DNA from: Laccaria trichodermophora
Taxonomy: Eukaryota > Basidiomycota > Agaricomycetes > Agaricales > Hydnangiaceae
NCBI GenBank assembly: GCA_018417955.1
Contig: JACTVC010000009.1
Location: 806,001 to 870,000, forward strand
Direction: 5' to 3'
Length of the DNA stretch: 64,000 bases
Shown here piece by piece: positions 1 to 11,295 of the stretch (position 1 is its first letter; the number at the start of each line of letters is the position of its first letter). The notes below the pieces were generated by a model, which worked only from the letters and a program-made list of their open reading frames with translations, was not told the origin of the DNA and searched no databases. The translations under genes and the position numbers were made by a program.

Positions 1-3000
1 CGCAGAGGGAGAGCCTGATTGGGACGTCGATATTCTGTCAGTCAGCACTGATTTTCGACAGGAAAACGACGTAGACTTCGGTTATAGCGTGGAAGAGCCT
101 TTGACTGATTCTGAGGCACGGCTTACTGAGGCGAGCTTTTGAACTTGCGCAATGGAATGCGAATGGCACTGATTTCCCTCAATAGGAACCCCCTGATCAG
201 GTGGTCGATGCAAAAGAAGATCTGAATGCTTTGAATGCTAAATCTCCAGTATCTGAAGCAGCAGAGCCATCTATTTCGTTGGAAACCGAAGTTCCTTCTT
301 CTGAAGCACATCAGGTTGAGCCTTCGAAGGAAACAGACACTCTCGAGTCTGCTACCTTGAAGGACACCACTATCATCGATGCCACTGGCTCTCCTACACC
401 TTCTCCTAAGAAGCTGACCTTACCGGCTGCATCCTTAGGATTCGCGACATCCTCTGAGCCTGACTCCGTGGCACCTACGTCTATCGAGCCCAAACCTAAC
501 CACGAGCAACCTTCTTACCCATCAGAATCACCGTCATCCCCAGGCGTTCGTCAAGGAGTAACAGACTTCGTTGGCAATGGGCAGCCGACATCGGGACCTG
601 GTAGGCCCTTTATTTTTGCTTGTTGCACCTAAAGTTGATCCTTGGTAAGAATCTACTCGGCCGAACGTCAAGGATGTCTTACAAACCGGAGCAACATCTG
701 TGTCAGATTCAAGTATACTCACGACACCGTCCGCTTCAACGGAGCCGATTATAACTCGCAAGCCTCCGGCATTGTTTTTATGCAATGATCCCTATCCTTA
801 CAGCCTGTCAACCCCTGGCATTGCCAGCTTCATTGAGGCACCAAAGGAGGAAGCTCCTGAAGAAGAGGACACTGAGCAAGACAACTCGATGTCGTCAAAT
901 TCAACCTTTGACAAAATTTTGGACGATATCTATCTCAACCACATTCCCGACGCTGGTAATGTCGATGACTCTGAACTGCAGTATCCAACAGAACCAGGAC
1001 TTTGGAGCGAAGCTGCACCAGAGTCTCCATTGTCTTTCCTTGCCCCAACAGAACTACCACCCTCGACAAGGATATCAGACGCAGACAACGGCCATGCTCC
1101 AGAGTTCGACAAAAATTCAATAACAATGTCTCAGGCAAGCGTCACAGATCGCGCTGCAGACGGGGATCCGTTCAAGTCAATGGGAACTGATACTGTTTCT
1201 GCACAAGGGGAAGTCAGACATGGAGAATTTAGTTTGGCCGAAGTAGCATTGTATGTTCTTCCTATTGCCAACTTCCCCCTCAGCTCAAAGAACACTAGGT
1301 CGTCCCCAATCGTCACATCAAGTCCGGCAAACGGGGCTCCACGGAACGGCATCACGTCCACCTCAAGCATAGCTCCACAAATTGGCTCATCTTCACAAGA
1401 GATCGAACCACAGGCTTTGCGTGCTAATCCCCTTGATGTTGACGATGTTTATACTTCTGGCCACGGTCTCAAGAGAAAACGTAGCTCGTCTCCGAAGCCT
1501 TCTCGACTAACGCGCACTCTACAATCCAAGTCCACGGACGTGATCAAGTCGGCGAAGGAGAAGACAAATGTGGGAGATAGGGAAACAGACGAGGAAACAA
1601 TTCGTGTCAATCCCAGGCCCAAGGGGAAAGGGAAGGGCAGCAACGCTACCAAAAAGCAAGCTCGTAACACATCTCTGAATTCAACCACAAGTTGGTCAAG
1701 TTCGGGGGTCAGCTCAGCGGCTAGATTCTTCCAGCCTGACAATCAAACTAATTCCCCTGCTTCATCTGTTGTTTCTTCTGCGGCCAGCGACACAATGTCC
1801 ACGACATTCCACCCGTCACCTACTATTTACAAGCCAGGTCCCGTAGCTACTCGGCCTTCCATCCCCCCTAACCCTCTTTTTCATGCCCATGGTCAAAAGC
1901 GTAAGGAGACCTTGCTGCTGCTGTCCGCCAAAGCAAAGCAACAGCAACCACAGCATCAGGCACTTATAGGTCCCTCCTTCTCTTCCCTCCCTCAAATTGA
2001 TGAACGACTGCCCAGTACATCAACTAGCTTGTTGGCGACCAGCACAAATTTACGAACCTTGCCCGCCATCCCGCCACCGCCGCCTCCGACTTCAGTCCAT
2101 GTTAAGTCCTCAAATTCGCCAGTGACACGATCCCACTGTCGATATCATAAAATTAGCGTCCCAAAGGAAGAAGGTGGTCCTCGTGTTTGTTTCCTGGTTC
2201 CTGGGTGCTCCCTCAATGATAAGGAACTGATGGAGGACGAGGAGATCGAAGATCATGGGGACGCTACACACGATGACAGCTTACGGATGGTCAAAGATGT
2301 TGAAACTTTAGATTTTGACGCCTACTTAATTGGGACACTCAGGCAGTTGGTAGGATTGGACATTCTCCGCGAGCAAGAAGTCTTCTATCTCCCAAGTCCA
2401 GGTGAAGAAGTTACCCGCAAGGTTCTTCGGCGAAGTGGCTCAGAGAGGATGAGTCTAGCCAGAAACACTGGTAGTCACGACTATTCCAGCTTCGCAGGAT
2501 CCCCTGGATACTCAATTCGCTCGCCAGCGTCGACCAGGGCCCCCGCGTCTGTTGCTGGATCATCTACTTCATTTTCAGCTAGGAGAAAAGCGATCGACTC
2601 AGACAAAGATTCGATCAATACTGCCCACCTCAGTGACCATGACAGTCTTGAAGATTACATGACTGATATGGAGTTCCCTGAAACAGAACGACCGCGACCA
2701 TCACCCTCTGATAAGGGCGAAGGTAGGTCAATGGGACCTCCAGGCCCCAAGCCTCTCAAAGGTCGCCGAAGTAATCGCCTTCTTATGGACACACCTTATC
2801 AGCCTACGGCCGAAGATGAGGCTGATACCTCCAATGATGATTCCAAAGCACGTCGTAAATCTCAGGTAAAAAAGCGAGGCGTAAAGCGAACTCGCACAAA
2901 CGAGGGCACTGATGCTGAAAATTCCTCTCGTAAAGCCAAAAAACAGAGATCCCGTTCAAAAAAGATTGCAGTGGATACTCGAACCGACTCTCAATCATCT

Positions 3001-3114
3001 TTTCCCCAACCACCCACTCTTCAGCAACCCTCTTCTCTTACGCCCTCGATCGAGACATACGGACCTTCAATGGAGAAAAATGGGCTGCCAGATCCAATGC
3101 ATAGCGTGGTTTGA
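1..3114 (+). CDS. Ser/Pro-rich protein of unknown function, 5' end outside window
   Basis: The reading frame is already open at the window edge (ending ...VEEPLTDSE), continues in an exon from about 185 (EPPDQVVDAKED) to about 600, and then in a long exon from about 668 to the stop at 3114. Most of the protein is low-complexity Ser/Thr/Pro with acidic stretches. Several Lys/Arg clusters look like nuclear localisation signals (GLKRKRSSS near 1465, KKRGVKRTR near 2870, KAKKQRSRSKK near 2935). One block at about 2125-2420 looks folded and conserved: it begins HCRYHKISVPKEEGG, has VCFLVPGCSL, and ends DILREQEVFYLP. The short introns at about 602-667 are inferred from GT/AG and frame. I do not recognise the family; a nuclear or chromatin role is only an inference from composition. 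It could also be a scaffold protein. Confidence 0.75.
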
Positions 3115-3201
3115 CTTGATGACGTTGTGATCAATTCGATTTATCTACTTTTCTGATTCTCTCTCATGCATACTTAGTATATGTATATCGTGAAACGAAC
3201 T

Positions 3202-4881
3202 TCATCTTTTTGCTGCCGCTCGCTTCTTTTTCGGTCGCTCTTCTTCGTCGTCCTCGTCATCGCTAGAACTGGCTCTTTTTGCTTTTACCTTCACACCACC
3301 TTTCTTTGGTTCAGGTGCTGGTGGAGTTTCTTTATTGTCTGTTTCAGACTTCTTCGCCTTGTTGGTAACGCTTTTCTTGGCGGGTACCGTTTCCGATTCT
3401 TCGTTATCAGATTCGAATGGATTATCGTCGACTTTTTTCCGCAATTTCAATTTTGGCTTGACTTTTGATGTCGTAGGTACTTCTGCAGCTTGCACATCAG
3501 ATTTAACGGGAACCACAGCTTGGGGAGCGGATAAGTTTGCGAAGAATGCATCCTTCAACGCCTAAATTTGTTAAAAGCGTCAGACTCGACAAGCGTGCAC
3601 AATGGAAGACTTGCCTTGGATTCTGATTCCGGGATTAAATTGGAATTTTTCCAAATCTAGGAGACCTCTCAGCTAAAACAAAGCTTTTCCAGTGAAAGCG
3701 GCGTAGTTACAGTTGATTGGATGCCGCTTGCATGTTTACTGTCAATTCCTGGACAAGAATACTGAATTGGATTATTATCTCTCAAAATCAAGAATCAAAC
3801 GAACCAATGGATGTGTAAAGATTTGACTTAACCCCACTAAGGTTAACACCATGGTTGCGAAGCAGCAGCTTCATGACCTGAAGAACTGAGTATAAAATGC
3901 GGGGTGGCTGGAGACTACCCACCTCGGTAACACTTTCTTTATCGTATACATTAGGCATGTAAACGCAAATGAGATGTTGGGCGTTAGAATTTTCGCTTTC
4001 AGGAGACGTTGCTACTTTCGCTAGGTAAACGGAGGTAGAGGAGAGGGGTCCAGAAACTATTGATGCTATAATGGAAAATTCAGTGTTGGGCAGAAGAAGC
4101 CGATGCGACCTGACACAAACTTGCAATATTAGACCATATCATGTCGACCTTGTCCGATGGCGCAAATATCAACCTGTGACCAATGAGTTGAGAAGGGCCA
4201 GTAAAAAAAGGTGTATACGAACCACTTTCCAGATAAGTATCCGTGGCTGACCGCTATTTCTTCCAACTTTTTGCTAGCCTCAGCTTGTATCTATTGTATT
4301 TTATGGATGATACCTTCAAAGCACGAAAAGAATCCCACCTGTTCTCGAACCTCTTTCTTGCTTTTCGCCCCAGTTTTCTTGCTAGATCGCAGAGGTATGG
4401 ACTCGTCATTCTTTCAGAATGGGGTGAGAAGGGCAATATAGAAACAAGGCTGGAACAAACCTTGACATTCTCGATTTTCTTGGTAACCTCATTCACTGCA
4501 ACCTGAAAATTAACCAAGAAAGAGGAGCGCCAGAGTCAGTCAACGCACAATATTCCGAGGCTTCCTTCATTGCGTCCTCAACCCCTACATCCTCCACCGA
4601 TGAATCAGAACCTTTCACCCATATCCACTTGTAGAGACATTATACATCTATGTCTCGAATCGATACACGACTCACGGGCTTAGTTCCGTCATTTTGGACC
4701 ATTGACGGTTTAAACTAAATGAATGCTTGAGTAAAACAAACGCCAACAACCTGTTTACACTCACTTTCGTCAAGAAGTCAGGGAGAGACAGCTCTGAATC
4801 CTTTGACCAGGCATATTTATAGGAGGAAGGAAGGCCATCTTCGTTTTGTAGCATATTATCCTCCTGATCGTTCCTTTTCAA
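3202..4881 (-). CDS. DUF1917 / UPF0696 (Bles03-like) protein with charged C-terminal tail
   Basis: A minus-strand gene of about eight exons starting at ATG 4881 (MKRNDQEDNML). Joining exons gives, in order, KYAWSKDSELSLPDFLTK, WIWVKGSDSSVEDVG, EEIAVSHGYLSGKW, LIFAPSDKVDMIWSNIA, SIVSGPLSSTSVYLAKVATS, LICVYMPNVYDKESVTE, VMKLLLRNHGVNLSGVKS, NLYTSIGIDSKHASGIQST and IWKNSNLIPESES. These match the layout I know for the DUF1917/UPF0696 family, an eIF4E-like fold of unknown function: GKW, then CVY, then YT.IGID. The last exon (3202-3565) adds about 120 residues rich in Lys, Asp and Glu, ending in KKKRAAAKR, which suggests nuclear localisation. One intron (about 3588-3640) appears to use a GC donor. 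The start codon is 177 bp from divergent FCF1, so the two probably share a promoter region. Exon joins are by eye. Confidence 0.75.
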
Positions 4882-5058
4882 ACAGAAGGACGGAGAATGA
4901 AAGTTGAGTGAAAGTTGAGTGAAAGGGTAGCTGCGCAGCAGTTAAACGTTAAACGTTCAACCCTGTGAGAACCAAGTCAGAACAGGCCGCGCTTTGGACG
5001 CGTTATTTTGACTTGTTTTCTAGACTCAAGTGGCTGTGCAGCTCATAATCTTTTCAAT

Positions 5059-5918
5059 ATGGTACACAGTTAACAGTTCCCTCATTCCGCGAATGCTCAA
5101 CTATTTATCCAGGGTAAAGCAAAGAAGACCAGGAAGTTTGCTACTGTCAAGCGATTGCTTAATCCCAATGATATCCGGCTGTAAGTTTCCTGTCACTGTG
5201 AACTTTTTCGTTCAATGAAATGTCGATTACAGCAAGGAGAATCAACTTAAACAGAAGCAGAAAGAAGAGGAGGAGAGGGCCAAGGCGGTTCGTCGTGTGT
5301 TAGTACCAAACTTGTTCTGTTGACTCGCTCATTCTGATGGTATCTTTGCAGGCCACAGATCGCATCATCCCTATTCCTAGCACACAACACCGCTCTCGTT
5401 CCTCCATACCGCGTACTCATCGACACCAATTTTATCAACTTCAGTCTTCAAAACAAGCTGGAACTTGTGAGCGGGATGATGGATTGCCTCTACGCAAAAT
5501 GTGAATCGCCTTGAAGCCTTCAAACCTTGTCTTGCTTGTTGACCAATTCACGCCTTTTTTCTAGGCATACCATGCGTCACTGACTGTGTCATGGCTGAGC
5601 TGGAAAAATTGGGGCATCGATACCGAGTGGCTCTCCGGTGAGCACAGAACCTCCATACCAGTGGGTTCCCACTTATATATGTCTCACAATAGAGTGGCTC
5701 GCGATACCAGATTCGAACGTTTGCGGTGTTCGCACACTGGCACCTACGCGGACGATTGCTTAGTTCAAAGGGTAACGGCTCACAAGTGTTACATCGTTGC
5801 AACCTGTGATCGGGAGCTCCGTCGACGGATACGTCAAATACCTGGCGTACCACTCATGTATATCGTAAGGCGACGATACGCAATTGAGCGCCTACCAGAC
5901 CAAGGCGCTCCAAGCTGA
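5059..5918 (+). CDS. FCF1: rRNA-processing PIN-domain protein Fcf1 (Utp24)
   Basis: Fcf1/Utp24 is the PIN-domain endonuclease of the small-subunit processome that cuts pre-rRNA at the early A1/A2 sites in the nucleolus. Joined exons give the basic N-terminus [18 protein letters not shown], then [18 protein letters not shown], the PIN core [18 protein letters not shown] with its acidic metal ligand, [30 protein letters not shown] and [19 protein letters not shown], ending DQGAPS. This is close to family length (about 190 residues). The only ATG that fits is at 5059-5061. It is followed at once by an intron (5062-5112), so the first coding exon is the start codon alone; exon 2 begins GGTAAAGCA. 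Other introns are 5181-5232, about 5307-5351, about 5504-5564 and about 5639-5695. Confidence 0.93.
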
Positions 5919-6700
5919 CCTCCTCCCTTCATGTTTGTTCGATTTGGCGTTCTTCGTGTATATATGGATCTCATACGGGGGTCAAGAGAACATCTGAATC
6001 TCTCTTGAGAACGTTGAGCGCGTGACGCAGTAACAAAAGTCCACATCCACCATACTTACCAAATGGTCCTTGTAAAACTGGAAGTAAGAGGCTGTACGTC
6101 TTTTTGGATGATGCCGCAAGCAACGATATAAGTTTCAACCCAAACCTGTAAATTCCAGACTTCGATGGACCCTACTCCCGCAATTGATCGGGGACGGATT
6201 TCATTTTAGCTGAGGCAAGCCAGGAACTTGAGTCGGCGACGAGCGTTGTCGACTGTCAACAACCTACAACTTCCAAACTGCATGCAAATCTCCAGACAAC
6301 CTTTTCATTCTTTCTCCTAATTCTCCCAAGTGCGAAAACCTCAAATCTAGGCAGCCCTTTCATGACGTTGGTGGGTGCACAGCACACGGGTGTATGGCCA
6401 TAAAATCAAGGAATGATGTAGCGCCGAGTGACTCAGGTTGTCGATTCCGCGCTGGTCGCAGTTGCAGTACAGCCCCAGATGATTGAGACGAGAATGGGAG
6501 TGAAAGCTATTGTAACTTGCGAGTGAGTCAGTAAATTTTGCAAGGACTTGGTTGCGAAAGGGGTAACCGCTTTTCTAGATCTTTGATCTTTACCGTACTC
6601 AAGTTGCTTGGATTTCTCGTATATAAGCTGCCTACACTTCAATGACTCGATATCGCCTTCAGCTGTACCGGACTCTCCTACCCTCTACATATCTTCACCC
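5919..6700. other. intergenic region upstream of PAL
   Basis: About 780 bp lies between the FCF1 stop and the PAL start. I see no convincing reading frame; the short frames on either strand lack codon bias or recognisable motifs. The right end is the PAL promoter, with a TATA-like sequence. Confidence 0.6.
6620..6627 (+). promoter_or_regulatory. TATA box of PAL
   Basis: The sequence GTATATAAGC lies about 75-80 bp upstream of the PAL start codon, a normal distance for a fungal TATA element. Its role is inferred from position only. Confidence 0.5.
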
Positions 6701-9349
6701 ATGGCTATCCTTTCTTCTGAGGCTAAGCCTATACCTCGTCGCTCGTCTTCCTCGGGAGCCCAACTTTTCCATCATCATGCAAGCATAAAAATTACCACCG
6801 TCAGCACTCACGCTTCCCTTGACAGCAAGAGTTTACTGTCTCCCTGGTCTGCCCAAAAATCGAGCAAACCCAAGTCGACGGGCCTCGTCGAAAAATTCAT
6901 CCAGTCCTACAAAGAACTTGAAAGTTACAAGTACGTTTCTTTCCGTTTCCGAAAAGACAAAGGCTTATGTTCATCTACAGGAACGGACAACCAGTTGTTG
7001 TCGATGGTCAAACCCTTTCTATCGCTGCCGTCACAGCGGCGTCGCGCTACCACGCGTCTGTTGCCCTCGACGCATCACCTGATAAGTTGGCAAAGGTCGC
7101 AAAGGCTCGCAAGGTGATAGCTTGCAAAATCAACAACGGCACCAGCATCTACGGCGTGTCAACAGGGTTTGGGGGTAGCGCAGACACTCGTACTGATGAC
7201 CCAATCCTGTTGGGGAACGCTTTGCTTCAGCATCAGCACAGTGGCATCCTTCCTTCGTCAACGAACCCTCTGGAGGTTCTGCCACTGCAGGATCCACTGG
7301 GCTCTACGAGCATGCCTGAGGCATGGGTCCGAGGAGCTATTCTTATCCGTATGAATTCGCTCGCACGCGGCCATTCGGGTGTAAGATGGGAATTGATTGA
7401 GAAAATGGGCGAGCTCCTCACCGCCAACATAACTCCACTCGTTCCTTTGCGTGGGACTATTTCGGCATCTGGAGGTATGATATTTTTTGAATCAAATTCT
7501 CTGTATCTCTAACAAACTCTTCCTAAAAGACCTTGCTCCCTTGTCTTATATTGCTGGCACTCTTATCGGAAACCCCTCTATCAGGGTCTTCGATGGCCCC
7601 GCCGCCTTTTCAGGTCGTCAAATAGTTTCCTCACGACAAGCCCTGGAGGCACACAACATCTCGCCTATTCCACTTGCCTCCAAGGAGCACCTTGGGATCC
7701 TCAACGGCACAGCATTTTCGGCATCAGTCGCCTGCCTTGCCCTGAACGACGCTGTGCATTTGGCCCTTTTATCTCAAGTTTGCACGGCCATGGGAACTGA
7801 AGCGCTTGCAGGCTGTCGCGGTTCTTTCGACCCGTTCATCAACTGTGTAGCTCGCCCTCATCCTGGTCAGGTACGACTTTTCATCTGTACAGTCTGATTT
7901 AGCTAAATCAATATTTATTTTTAGATCGAGACTGCCAAAAACATTTGGGATCTTTTGGAAGGAAGCAAGTTCGCGGTTACGCAAGAAGAAGAAGTCACAA
8001 TAGAGCAGGACCAAGGCGTTCTCCGACAAGACCGCTATCCTCTCAGGACCGCCCCTCAATTTGTTGGGCCTCAAGTTGAAGATCTTCTCCAATCTATCGA
8101 AACTCTCACCATCGAGTGCAATTCGAGTAAGTGATCTAGCATGGCGTACTTGCTCTATTAATCTCAGCCTCTTTTAGCGACGGACAACCCATTGGTTGAT
8201 GGAGATACAGGAAAAGTTCATAACGGAGGGAATTTTCAGGCTATGGCTGTCACCAACGCTATGGAGAAGACTCGCCTTAGTCTGCACCATCTTGGAAAAC
8301 TCCTCTTCGGCCAGTGCGCGGAGCTGATCAATCCAGCTATGAACCGTGGCTTGCCTCCTTCTCTTGCGGCTACCGACCCATCGCTAGACTATCACGCTAA
8401 GGGAATCGATATTGCTATGGCTGCCTATGTTTCTGAACTTGGGTACTTGGCCAATCCCGTTTCTACGCATATACAATCTGCCGAGATGCACAATCAAGCT
8501 GTTAAGTACGTCGTTTGTGCAAGATACCTTCGTGCATTTTTTCTAATTTTTTCTTCAGCTCGCTCGCTTTGATTTCTGCTCGCGCAACGATCAATTCATT
8601 AGAAGTTCTCTCGATCCTGATCTCTTCTTATCTTTATGCTATTTGTCAAGGTAAGCCAAAAAATTCGATCGTGAATTGCTTTGCTGACGTCATTGATTGC
8701 TATAGCTCTCGATCTCAGAGCGCTTCAGCACGAATTCCTACAAGGACTCAATAAGATAACATCTGAAGAATTGACAGCTGCTGTGGGCTCGTACCTGCCG
8801 AAATCCCCCCTGGTGTCTCTCACGGCTGACGTCTACAAGGCTATGAAGGAGTCATTTGAATCTACAAGTACGATGGATGTAACAGCACGTATGGAGAAAG
8901 TGGCCGCTGCAAGCACCACTGTCCTGGTTGATTCCATCACAACTCCAGGATTTGTCGCCCCGGCACATGTTGGATCGATGCTCACTTCCATTCCGGCCTT
9001 CCGTTCACGGGTATCTTCTCGCGCTGCAGTATTACTCGACCAATTGCGACAAGCGTACCTCTCAGGTGCTCTGGGTGCTGCGCCTGCACGACCATTCCTA
9101 AATAAGACCCGTCCAGTGTACGACTTTGTGCGAATAACTCTGGGTATCAAAATGCACGGATCGGAAAACTACCACCGATTTGTCAATGGATTGGGGGTGG
9201 ACGACGTTACGATTGGACAAAATGTTTCTCTCATCCACGAGGTGTGTTACTTTCCTCAACCATTATATCCCATGAGATTCCAACTTACATATTTCTAGGC
9301 CATTCGGGATGGAAAAATGCAGTCTGTAATTGTCGGCCTTTTCGCATAA
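6701..9349 (+). CDS. PAL: phenylalanine ammonia-lyase
   Basis: Cytosolic enzyme that deaminates L-phenylalanine (often also tyrosine in fungi) to trans-cinnamate and ammonia. The start ATG 6701 follows TTCACCC and opens [14 protein letters not shown]. Exon 1 ends at 6930, and the next exon begins [17 protein letters not shown]. Family motifs in order are [20 protein letters not shown] (with the catalytic Tyr loop), [13 protein letters not shown], the MIO-forming triad in [64 protein letters not shown] and [12 protein letters not shown] long C-terminal shielding region continues to TAA at 9349 (last exon [16 protein letters not shown]). Introns are about 50-70 bp; the one at 7475-7529 falls directly after the MIO Gly codon. 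All key residues are present and there is no break, so it should be active. It could be called PAL/TAL, since substrate preference cannot be read here. Confidence 0.97.
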
Positions 9350-9486
9350 ACAATAGGCAATGGATTGGCACCCAGATACCATCGCATCTAATATCTATCA
9401 TAAGTAATATGTATTCTTACCTTATTGCAAGGCACAAAATAATATCACCCTACACTCTTCTGCTGCCACCACTCTTTTTTCTCGCC

Positions 9487-11089
9487 ATGGTCCACGCAGA
9501 CCAGCCAATTGTGATTGTTGGAGCCGGGTGCTTTGGGTTGTCTACAGCATACCATCTGCTGAGGAGGGGATACGTTGATGTTACTGTCCTTGACCGGTCC
9601 TTCAACCTACCAGCACCGGATGCGGCCAGTAATGATCTTAACCGAAGTACTGACTTGAAAGATCTTTACACCATGCTTTCCTGATCATGCCCACCAGTTG
9701 TGCGATCGTCCTATTCGGACAGCTTCTATTCTGGCCTTGCGCGAGAAGCCATATTGTCCTGGAAAGACGTAAAGGAATGGGGCGATACCTATCACGAGTA
9801 CGTCAAGATCCAAGCCTGCTGTACTGTTCATCAAGTCATAGACTTGTGTTGAAAGATCGGGCGTCTTGGTCTTAGGCGCCGCCACGGAAGGGAAAACTTA
9901 TGTGGATCAATCCTACGCGAACGATGTTGCCCTAGGTGCCGTCGTCCACCGACTGGACAACGTTGACGCAATCCGCTCTGTTTTTCCCGTACAAACCCAT
10001 ACGGCTTCATTCTCCGGGCGTACTGGCTTTCTCAATCGCGATGGGGGATGGGCTAATGCGGGCCAGGGGCTGTCTGTCCTTCTATCGAAAGTCGTTGCAC
10101 TAGGGGGAAAGATCCTTCCGGGCAAAGCTGTCAAGAACCTCGTCCGGAAAGAGGGCAGAACGGTTGGAGTGTTATGCGAAGATGACGACGCGTTTGAAGC
10201 TATGACCGTCATCCTCGCAACAGGATCTTGGACCCCTTCCGCTTTTCCTGAGCTAAACTTAGGCCATGCATGCCTCGCCACTGGGTGAGGCATCAAATCA
10301 GTGAATAAGTCAGCGGTTTAACCTTGAGTGCAACATTCAGGCAGTCTATCGCGATGGTTCAGCTTTCCGACGAAGAGGCGGACAAGTATCGACACTGTCC
10401 TGTGGTCCTTGATTTTAGCTCTGGGTTTTACATTTTCCCAGTGAGTACTCTACTTGTCGAATTCATCAACTTTCAGTCCAATCGTCCTCCGTCAGCCCAA
10501 TGACAAGAATGTTGTGAAGATGGCAATACATTCAGCAGGCTATACCCACACACGTGAAACAGTCTCGACGCCTCGCACGATAAGCAGCAACCCTGTGGAT
10601 GGCCATTGTATTCCAAAAGCTAGTCTGCAAGAGCTTAGAAAACATTTACGCAGTGTCTACCCAGAGCTCGCGGACAAACCATTCAGCGATACCCGTCTTT
10701 GTTGGTAGCTAACAATGCAACACTTGAAAAAATTCTACTATTCCTTACTCTGTTTTTACCAGGTACAATGACTCTCCTGATGGAGATTGGGTAATTGGAC
10801 GGTTCCCAGCAGATTCCTCGCTCATACTTGCCACTGCAGGTAGCGGCCACGCGTATAAGGTATACAGTAAACTCGTTGATTGCAAATTCACCAGGCTCAA
10901 CTTTTTTGGCAGTTTCTTCCCGTCATCGGTCGTCTTGTTGCGGACCTCGTAGACAACAAGCTCGACCCCAAGGTCGCTGGCAAATTCGCCATCGATCGTG
11001 TCTACCTCCGTCCAGATACCTCTCGTTCTGGTCTGGCCATAGAATTAGACTTGGATCAATTATGCACACAGCAAGACCTGGAGAACTAG
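9487..11089 (+). CDS. DAO-family FAD oxidoreductase (fructosyl amino acid oxidase / sarcosine oxidase-like)
   Basis: The N-terminus is a Rossmann FAD-binding motif, PIVIVGAGCFGLSTAYHL (GxGxxG), followed by a glutamate/aspartate region ending VTVLDRSFNLPAPDA. The middle has GFLNRDGGWANAGQG and VILATGSWTPSAFPEL. The C-terminus has LCWYNDSPDGDWVIGRFP and ILATAGSGHAYKFLPVIG, the second FAD-contact region typical of DAO-type oxidases that act on secondary amines such as Amadori compounds or N-methyl amino acids, giving hydrogen peroxide. ATG 9487 sits in GCCATGG just before the Rossmann strand and is my choice. ATG 9409 in the same frame would add 26 residues with a hydrophobic stretch ending FFLAMVHA, which could be a secretion signal. 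The exact substrate is not determined. It lies 137 bp (60 bp from the upstream ATG) after the PAL stop on the same strand. Confidence 0.85.
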
Positions 11090-11295
11090 GCTCGTGACCA
11101 CAATGAATATCAATGGATGATCGTGAGTCCACTGGTAAACTGAGCGAAGACGAATTCTCTGATGCGAACGCTATTCCAGGATTTGCAGATATATTATTGA
11201 TTACAATGTACATGGAGTACTTATTTCTCCTTTTTGAAATATTTATCCGTAGATGCTTTGACAAGACAGAGCCCATGTGAGGATATCCTGAACTC

